Source: Pyxidicoccus sp. MSG2 (lineage in GTDB: Bacteria; Myxococcota; Myxococcia; Myxococcales; Myxococcaceae). Taken from it: DNA of 64,000 nt. Shown here one piece after another: positions 59,391 to 64,000 of this stretch; position 1 is the stretch's first letter; each line of letters starts with the position of its first letter. Both the position numbers and the translations under genes were made by a program. The notes beneath the pieces were generated by a model, which made no database searches, was not told the DNA's origin, and was given only the letters and a program-made list of their open reading frames with translations. The stretch lies in NCBI RefSeq assembly GCF_026626705.1, contig NZ_JAPNKC010000001.1, positions 2,666,001 to 2,730,000 on the forward strand, given 5' to 3'.

Positions 59391-59678
59391 ATGAAGCGTT
59401 CTCTTGTTGTGATGGCGGCGTTCCTCAGCCTCTCCCTCATGGCATGTGGCGGCGCAGACACCGGGCCGGAGAGCGAGGCCACGCCCGCGGATGGTGCGGA
59501 GGCGACGGTCTCCCAGTTCGAAACCTGTACCGGCTACAAGGCGTGCAGTTCGATTGCGAACACGTTCTGCTCGCCCGTGGGCGCGACAACGCATTGCTGC
59601 GCCAGCAACGGCACCACCAATGACCTCATCTGCGCCCGCACCAGCACGTCCTCCGCGGCGCGGTGGCTTTACTACTGA
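59391..59678 (+). CDS. Small Cys-rich lipoprotein
   Basis: 95 residues. Signal peptide with lipobox LSLMA-Cys (Cys19), an acidic spacer and a Cys-containing mature part (six cysteines between FETCTGY and LICART) that could form disulfides outside the cytoplasm. Such small surface lipoproteins are common in Myxococcus; this one was not recognised. GACAGGGG lies 9 bases upstream of the start. Confidence 0.7.
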   Translation: MKRSLVVMAAFLSLSLMACGGADTGPESEATPADGAEATVSQFETCTGYKACSSIANTFCSPVGATTHCCASNGTTNDLICARTSTSSAARWLYY

Positions 59679-59768
59679 GCCCCGCACCGGTCCGCACTCG
59701 TGCGGCGTGAGTTCCCACGGCTCCGGGGTTTATCTTTACATTTGCAACTCGAATACCCTTGCAGGGCT

Positions 59769-59801
59769 CCTCCAACCTGCAGGGGTCTCTGAGGTTGGAG
59801 G
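59769..59801. terminator. Hairpin between convergent genes
   Basis: CCTCCAACCT (59769-59778) pairs perfectly with AGGTTGGAGG (59792-59801); 13-base loop. It lies between the ends of convergent genes (59678 and 59814). No T-run, so a factor-dependent or weak terminator. Confidence 0.55.
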
Positions 59802-59813
59802 CGCAGGAATTGC

Positions 59814-60365
59814 TCAAGGCGCGCTCAATGCCTGCACGACCAGTACATCCAGCTCGATGACATCGCCTGGGGCACCCTCGGTGCCGGTCACCTCCACCCC
59901 CACCCGTTCCGTTCCGGCCGGGGCCGTCAGCTCGCGAACGGTCCGAACCCACTCCTCGGAAAGCACCGGGCTGGAGAGCAGCTCCGACTGCAGCTCCCGG
60001 CCGCTTGCATCGCGCCAGCTGACCCGCATTTGGGCGACCAGTGAGCGTTCCGGCGTCCCGCGTGCCCAGAAAGAAGCGCGGTGCGCCCCCGGGGATGCGG
60101 CAAACCCCGGCCAGTTGTCGAGGAGGATGCCCCAGCCGTACAGCTCGCTCACCTCCACGCGCATGCCCGCTTCGCCGTCTCTCGCAGCGGTAGGCTCTCT
60201 CGAAACGACCACCGAGTACCACGCGGCCCACTGTCCGAGCCCGGTCTCGAGGGAAGCAGTCTCGGCGTCGAGCAGATTGGAGTTGGGGGAATGGTCGATG
60301 ATCGCCGGCTCGCAGGCGGTGAGCGCCGCGACCAGCGACAGAATGCTCCAGCGCCCCAGTCTCAT
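59814..60365 (-). CDS. Lipoprotein with carbohydrate-binding-like beta domain
   Basis: 183 residues from the ATG at 60365. Lipobox AALTA-Cys (Cys18), then a jelly-roll-like beta domain (LETGLGQWAAWYSVVVSREP, SFWARGTPERSLVAQMRVSW, ERVGVEVTGTEGAPGDVIELD), as in CBM-type surface proteins. Last gene of the sigma-FecR run; ATG overlaps the FecR stop (ATGA). Function unknown. Confidence 0.8.
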   Translation of the reverse strand: MRLGRWSILSLVAALTACEPAIIDHSPNSNLLDAETASLETGLGQWAAWYSVVVSREPTAARDGEAGMRVEVSELYGWGILLDNWPGFAASPGAHRASFWARGTPERSLVAQMRVSWRDASGRELQSELLSSPVLSEEWVRTVRELTAPAGTERVGVEVTGTEGAPGDVIELDVLVVQALSAP

Positions 60366-61390
60366 CGCTCTGTCTCGCGTTCGCCGGCCTGACAGGACAG
60401 CGTCCCACGGGCACGCTGGACCGCCTCCGCATAGCGCCCACGCCGGAACTGTCGTTCGTGCCGGGCCCAATGCGCGCAGGCGCGCTGCGCGTCTTCGAGC
60501 TGGTACGTGAGCAACGAGCCCAGCTCGAAGCTGAGGCGCTCCCGCGTCGCCGCTGGCTGCTTGCGCATCGCCACCTCGAGGTGCCGCGCCGCTTGCTCGA
60601 ACTCGCGCCGACCGCGAAGGACCTCCAACTCTCGCAAGATTTCCTCCACGCTCGGGGCAGCCACGGTGGGGGGTCGGGAGGATGCGCCCCCCGGGCTGGA
60701 CGTCGCCAATGGCTGGGGCGGCTCCGGCTCGGGAGACGCTGGCTCGCGAAGTGCTGGCTCGGCAGGCTCGGCCACCGGCCACTCCAACGTCTGCCCCACC
60801 CGCAGCTGAACCACCTCACCCGTGAGCCGACGGAAGGCAATGGCGCCTTCGTGCAGGGTGACCGCTCCACCCGCTTCCCGCTCCTCCACCGTGAAGCGCG
60901 TGCCCATGACCTCAATGGCCCCGCCTGACACGAGCACGACAGCGGGGAGGGCACCTGGCTTTCGGCGCTTCACCGAGAACTCCGCGCGGCCGCGGACCAG
61001 TCGCACCCCCGACGGTTCACGATGAACGACGAGCGGCCCCTGGTTTCGGAGGGTGATGCCTCGGGCCTCGTCCACCAGGGCGGCCTCACCCACCTGGATT
61101 TCCACACCCGCGGCGTCTTCCCGCACCTTCAGGTCGGGAGTGGCCTGCGCGAGCTCGAGTCCCCCCAGCGAGCGTGCGGACGGAGCGCTCCAGAAGAACA
61201 CCGCGAGGGCCAGCGCCGCTGCAGGCGCGGCGAGCATCCACCACGCAGGACGTCTGTGCCATGCCGGCTTCGACTCGCGTGCGTCCCGCAGCCGCGACCA
61301 CAGCCGGGCCCGCGCGGCCGGGGACATCCCCTGCTCGCGGCGGAGCTGGTCTTCACGCCGGAGCTCAGCACGGAAGTCACGGGGCTCCAT
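60362..61390 (-). CDS. FecR-domain membrane protein, likely anti-sigma/regulator
   Basis: 342 residues. An N-terminal cytoplasmic basic region (about 1-45), one membrane helix (about 50-68, MLAAPAAALALAVFF), a periplasmic FecR domain (about 85-205: VSGGAIEVMGTRFTVEE) and a Pro/Ala linker followed by a TPR-like end (EFEQAARHLEVAMRKQP). Adjacent ECF sigma gene overlaps its start by 14 bases, the usual arrangement of FecI/FecR-like regulation where this protein holds and releases the sigma factor. Confidence 0.9.
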   Translation of the reverse strand: MEPRDFRAELRREDQLRREQGMSPAARARLWSRLRDARESKPAWHRRPAWWMLAAPAAALALAVFFWSAPSARSLGGLELAQATPDLKVREDAAGVEIQVGEAALVDEARGITLRNQGPLVVHREPSGVRLVRGRAEFSVKRRKPGALPAVVLVSGGAIEVMGTRFTVEEREAGGAVTLHEGAIAFRRLTGEVVQLRVGQTLEWPVAEPAEPALREPASPEPEPPQPLATSSPGGASSRPPTVAAPSVEEILRELEVLRGRREFEQAARHLEVAMRKQPAATRERLSFELGSLLTYQLEDAQRACAHWARHERQFRRGRYAEAVQRARGTLSCQAGERETER

Positions 61391-61937
61391 CGTCCACCTT
61401 CCATCCCCAGGCCGACAGACGGCCCTGGGCTCGGCTGATCAACTTCGACACGTAGCCCTCTGATAGCGAGAGGAGCTGGGCAATTTCGCGCTGGCTCAGG
61501 TCATCCAGCATCTTCAAGGCCATCACCACCCGCTCCTGCCCCGGCAAGCGGTCCAGCGCCGCCGTGGCGCTGCGCACCGCCTCTCTCCGCTCGAGGGCCG
61601 CCTCGGGCGTGAGCTCCGTCTCCGTGTGCTGCGGCGGAAACAGGAGGGCGGCGATGCGCCGTCGAAACGTGTTCTCGCGCCGCAGGGCGGAGAGCGCCAC
61701 GTTCTGCGTGACGCGAAACAGCCAGCCCCTCACGTCCTCCTCGCGCAGCCAGGCTCGGTGCTCCCAGGCCTTGAGGAAGACATCGTGGGTGACGTCTTCG
61801 GCCCAGCCCGAGCGGCCGGCCGCATACCGCCTGGCCCAGAAGAAAACAGCCTCGGAGTGCTCCTCATAGAGCGTATCGAACGACACAGGTCGGTCAGGCA
61901 GGGCGGGCGGGGCCTTGGAGTGGGGAACGCGCGACAT
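61377..61937 (-). CDS. ECF sigma factor
   Basis: 186 residues. Sigma region 2 (about 20-90, YEEHSEAVFFWARRYAAG and WAEDVTHDVFLKAWEH) and region 4 (about 120-175, LPGQERVVMALKMLDDLSQREIAQLL). Directs RNA polymerase to envelope-stress or surface genes. It is followed by the FecR gene (14-base overlap) and a lipoprotein. The putative promoter at 61953-61978 is shared with the divergent DUF1592-type gene, suggesting autoregulation and a neighbouring target. Confidence 0.95.
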   Translation of the reverse strand: MSRVPHSKAPPALPDRPVSFDTLYEEHSEAVFFWARRYAAGRSGWAEDVTHDVFLKAWEHRAWLREEDVRGWLFRVTQNVALSALRRENTFRRRIAALLFPPQHTETELTPEAALERREAVRSATAALDRLPGQERVVMALKMLDDLSQREIAQLLSLSEGYVSKLISRAQGRLSAWGWKVDDGAP

Positions 61938-61952
61938 CCTTCACCTGGGACC

Positions 61953-61978
61953 TACGCCTGGAGCCGGAGAAACTTTCC
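61953..61978 (-). promoter_or_regulatory. Predicted ECF promoter of the sigma gene
   Basis: On the minus strand, GGAAAGTTT (61978-61970) and CGTA (61956-61953), 26 bases end to end. The same spacing and ends recur at 62988-63013. The start codon of the sigma gene is 16 bases on. Confidence 0.6.
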
Positions 61979-61985
61979 TCGGAAG

Positions 61986-62903
61986 TTACGGCTGCCAGGA
62001 GAGATTGGCGCCGGTTTCGAGCCTCGCGCCTCCCCGCGACCACAGCGTTCCGCCCTCGCTCACATGGGACATGGGCCTCAGCAGCCCCAGGGCCACGCGC
62101 AACTCCGCCGCGAGGCGCTCGGCGAACCTCCACCGGAGCTTCATCCGAGCCCAGCCTGCGGGAGACACCTGCGTACCCGCTTGGGCCGACACCCAGGGGT
62201 CCGCGAGCTGGAAGGTGTGGAAGACGATGCCCGCGCCCACGCCAGGTTCGAGCTGAAGGCGCTCCGCCGCGGAGAGCCGATAACTGAAGAAGGCGCCACC
62301 TTGCACCTCGAACACGCTCAGTGCTGCGCCGCGAGTCCCCCCGAGCCCCGCCTCCGCCTCGAGGCCGAACGCCCCCAGTCCGCGCCTGATGGAGAGCACG
62401 AGGTGTGGGTCGACCGCGGGTCCACGCCAAAGCGAACCCAGGCCCAGGCTCAGGTCCAGCTCGGAGCTCCGTGGGGCGGAAGCCACCGCCACGGGAGGCG
62501 GGGGCGCAGACGCGGGAGGCGGGGGCGCGGGCGGGGGCGGCTCCGGCTCGGGCTTCAGCGCCCGCGTCATCTCCGAGAGCTTCTGGGCGACTTCCAGGTG
62601 AAGCTCCGCGAGCGAACCCCGCCCCACGCGAACGCTCTGCTCGACCCGTTGCCGTGGCCCGACTGCCTCGAGCCGCAGTCCTTCTGGAGTGCGGCTTGCG
62701 CGCAGTCGAAGCTGCGCCGGGCGCTCCGGAGAGACGACCGCGAAGCCCTCCTGTATCAACCGGATCGCCACCTTCCGCTCCAGCTCCACGCCGTCCCACC
62801 GCCGATAGTCCTGGTCGGACAGGGAGCGAAGGTCGAAGGAAACGGACACCGCCGGGGCCTGGGTCAGGAAGATGAGGGAGAGCGCGCTGAGCAGAGCGGT
62901 CAT
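61986..62903 (-). CDS. Exported protein with C-terminal beta-barrel-like domain
   Basis: 305 residues from the ATG at 62903. Signal peptide (ALLSALSLIFLTQAPAVS), an N-terminal alpha/beta part (about 20-125; FDLRSLSDQDYRRWDGVELE), a Pro-rich linker (about 125-150) and a C-terminal region of amphipathic beta strands (LDLSLGLGSLWRGP; GAFGLEAEAGLGG; RLETGANLSWQP), consistent with an outer-membrane barrel of eight or so strands. Minus strand, with its stop close to the sigma gene promoter; whether it is co-regulated is not known. Unrecognised family. Confidence 0.8.
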   Translation of the reverse strand: MTALLSALSLIFLTQAPAVSVSFDLRSLSDQDYRRWDGVELERKVAIRLIQEGFAVVSPERPAQLRLRASRTPEGLRLEAVGPRQRVEQSVRVGRGSLAELHLEVAQKLSEMTRALKPEPEPPPPAPPPPASAPPPPVAVASAPRSSELDLSLGLGSLWRGPAVDPHLVLSIRRGLGAFGLEAEAGLGGTRGAALSVFEVQGGAFFSYRLSAAERLQLEPGVGAGIVFHTFQLADPWVSAQAGTQVSPAGWARMKLRWRFAERLAAELRVALGLLRPMSHVSEGGTLWSRGGARLETGANLSWQP

Positions 62904-62987
62904 GCGGTGACGGTGAGAGTACCGTCGACCGTGGACCACAGCCAGCATCGGCCGCCCGTGCACTCCAGCTGCCCGCCATCACGGGGA

Positions 62988-63013
62988 GGAAAGTTTTTTC
63001 GGCCGCGCGCGTA
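62988..63013 (+). promoter_or_regulatory. Predicted ECF promoter of the DUF1592-type gene
   Basis: GGAAAGTTT (62988-62996) and CGTA (63010-63013), the same 26-base frame and ends as at 61953-61978. The ATG is at 63023, so the leader would be very short. Confidence 0.55.
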
Positions 63014-63022
63014 GCTGGGGGC

Positions 63023-64000
63023 ATGACGTTTCCACGCTACGTGAGCCTCCTGCTTCTCTGCGCTGGCGCGGTCGCCTGCTATGGCAGCGCCGAGCACATC
63101 AGCCCCGGCGGAGACGACCCCGCCGGCGAAGACGACCCCGCTCCGCCGGCTTCGTCCGTGCCCATCCCCCCTGCACCGGCGCAGTTCTCCTGCGACGCGA
63201 ACGCCGTCCCCGCGGACCTGCCATTGCCCAGGCTGTCCCGGACGCAGCTGGCGAACTCGCTTCGCTTCGCCATTGCCCGCGCCTTGCCGAACGAGGCGGA
63301 CGCCATCTGGACGAAGCTTGCGCCCGTCTTCGCCCGGTACCCCACGGACCAACGCACACCCGCGCCCGGTGACTTGAAAGGCGGCTACAGCCGGATGGAC
63401 CAGTCCATCCAGCAGTCCCAGGTCGACGTCATGTACGACCTGGGGAAGGCCGTGGCCCAGGAGCTCACCGGCAGCGACGCGCGCCGCAACACCCTTCTGG
63501 GCAGCTGCGCGAGCGACAGCCAGACTGGCAACGACCGAGCCTGCCTGGAGACCTTCATCCGTGGATGGGGCTCCCGCGTCCTGCGCTACCCACTGCCGAC
63601 GGCGGAGGTCACCGTCTTCGCGGACATCGCCGGGGCCACTCCGGTGGACAGGGCGGCGGTGGCCGACGTCATCACCACGCTCCTGAACTCGCCCTGGTTC
63701 CTCTACCGGGTCGAGCATGGAACGAACGCCAGCCAGTCGGTGAGCCCTCTCTCCGCGTTCGAGCTGGCCTCGAGGCTGTCCTATCAATTCTGGCAAGCGC
63801 CTCCAGACGACGCGCTCTGGGCCGCGGCGGTCAATGGCTCACTGATGACCGCGAGCGGCTTCACTGCCGAGCTCGACCGGATGATGCAAAGCCCCCAGCT
63901 GCGAAGCTCGCTGCACGAGTTCGTCAGCGAGTGGCTGCGGCTCGAGGAGCTGCCGTCGCTGGTGGCGCTCCGGAACGACCCGGTCTACCAGGCCTTCGTC
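63023..64000 (+). CDS. DUF1592-type (planctomycete/myxobacterial cytochrome-like) lipoprotein, 5' part
   Basis: At least 326 residues, running off the window. Lipobox GAVA-Cys (Cys19) and a Gly/Asp/Pro spacer. Then LPLPRLSRTQLANSLRFA (DUF1587-like start) and the DUF1592/1588-type segments LLNSPWFLYRVEHG and SAFELASRLSYQFWQAPPDDALWAAA with SLHEFVSEWLRLEEL. These proteins are lipoproteins of unknown role, in some cases with haem. The AGCTGGGGG upstream may be its ribosome site. It is divergent from the minus-strand barrel gene, with an ECF promoter in between. Confidence 0.87.
   Translation, partial: MTFPRYVSLLLLCAGAVACYGSAEHISPGGDDPAGEDDPAPPASSVPIPPAPAQFSCDANAVPADLPLPRLSRTQLANSLRFAIARALPNEADAIWTKLAPVFARYPTDQRTPAPGDLKGGYSRMDQSIQQSQVDVMYDLGKAVAQELTGSDARRNTLLGSCASDSQTGNDRACLETFIRGWGSRVLRYPLPTAEVTVFADIAGATPVDRAAVADVITTLLNSPWFLYRVEHGTNASQSVSPLSAFELASRLSYQFWQAPPDDALWAAAVNGSLMTASGFTAELDRMMQSPQLRSSLHEFVSEWLRLEELPSLVALRNDPVYQAFV

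Overview
The window is GC-rich chromosomal DNA of a myxobacterium, almost certainly Myxococcaceae (Myxococcus, Corallococcus or Pyxidicoccus). The gliding-polarity pair mglB-mglA lies at 20.1-21.2 kb with sequences that look like those of M. xanthus. Around it are Glt-like motility proteins, an OPX/porin pair that fits WzaB/WzpB of M. xanthus, and several proteins with the AgmX/PglI-type C-terminal domain typical of this group.

Layout. 0-4.8 kb: a 1542-residue protein with a zinc ribbon, AIPLPG repeats, a GYF-like domain, one membrane segment and TPRs. 4.9-7.5 kb: a translation locus with serS, four tRNA-Ser genes covering all serine anticodon types, tRNA-Arg(ACG), tadA (whose product edits that tRNA-Arg) and the 4.5S SRP RNA gene with a clear promoter and terminator. 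7.5-14.3 kb: a GT22-like mannosyltransferase and an FAD oxidoreductase, then dnaX-ebfC-recR. dnaX is split between two reading frames. 14.3-19.9 kb (minus): a membrane Ser/Thr kinase, a FecR lipoprotein and a carboxypeptidase-regulatory-like protein. 20.1-32.3 kb: mglBA followed by a Glt-like envelope gene set (TPR proteins, TPR lipoprotein, small GltF-like protein, FHA/TonB-like GltG-like protein) and a lone cyclic-nucleotide-binding protein. 32.5-34.4 kb: polysaccharide export porin and OPX protein. 34.4-39.4 kb (minus): a tightly packed envelope operon (LD-carboxypeptidase, serine hydrolase, Mpl, thioredoxin-like lipoprotein, inositol monophosphatase-like protein), preceded by an rRNA m5C methyltransferase-like gene.

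40.8-57.2 kb is an accessory island at tRNA-Asn. It is bounded by two direct copies of about 760 bp that start with the tRNA 3' end and its terminator and carry a cysteine-cluster gene, intact on the left and frameshifted on the right. Inside are a decayed IS21/IS701 composite, a two-gene nucleotidyltransferase/partner unit, and a five-gene, stop-start-coupled operon: two DUF262 (GmrSD-like) proteins, one with and one without an HNH-type DUF1524 region, an unrecognised 467-residue protein, a two-HKD phospholipase D-like protein and an SF2/SNF2-type helicase. This operon is flanked by a second, more degenerate repeat pair and is the best candidate in the window for an undescribed defence system.

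57.3-64 kb: an ECF41-type sigma factor with its carboxymuconolactone-decarboxylase-like partner and a matching promoter, a remnant of class I fumarase, a small lipoprotein, and a second ECF sigma/FecR/lipoprotein operon. Its promoter motif recurs upstream of a divergent DUF1592-type lipoprotein gene that runs off the window. No integrase, CRISPR array, rRNA or replication origin was seen.
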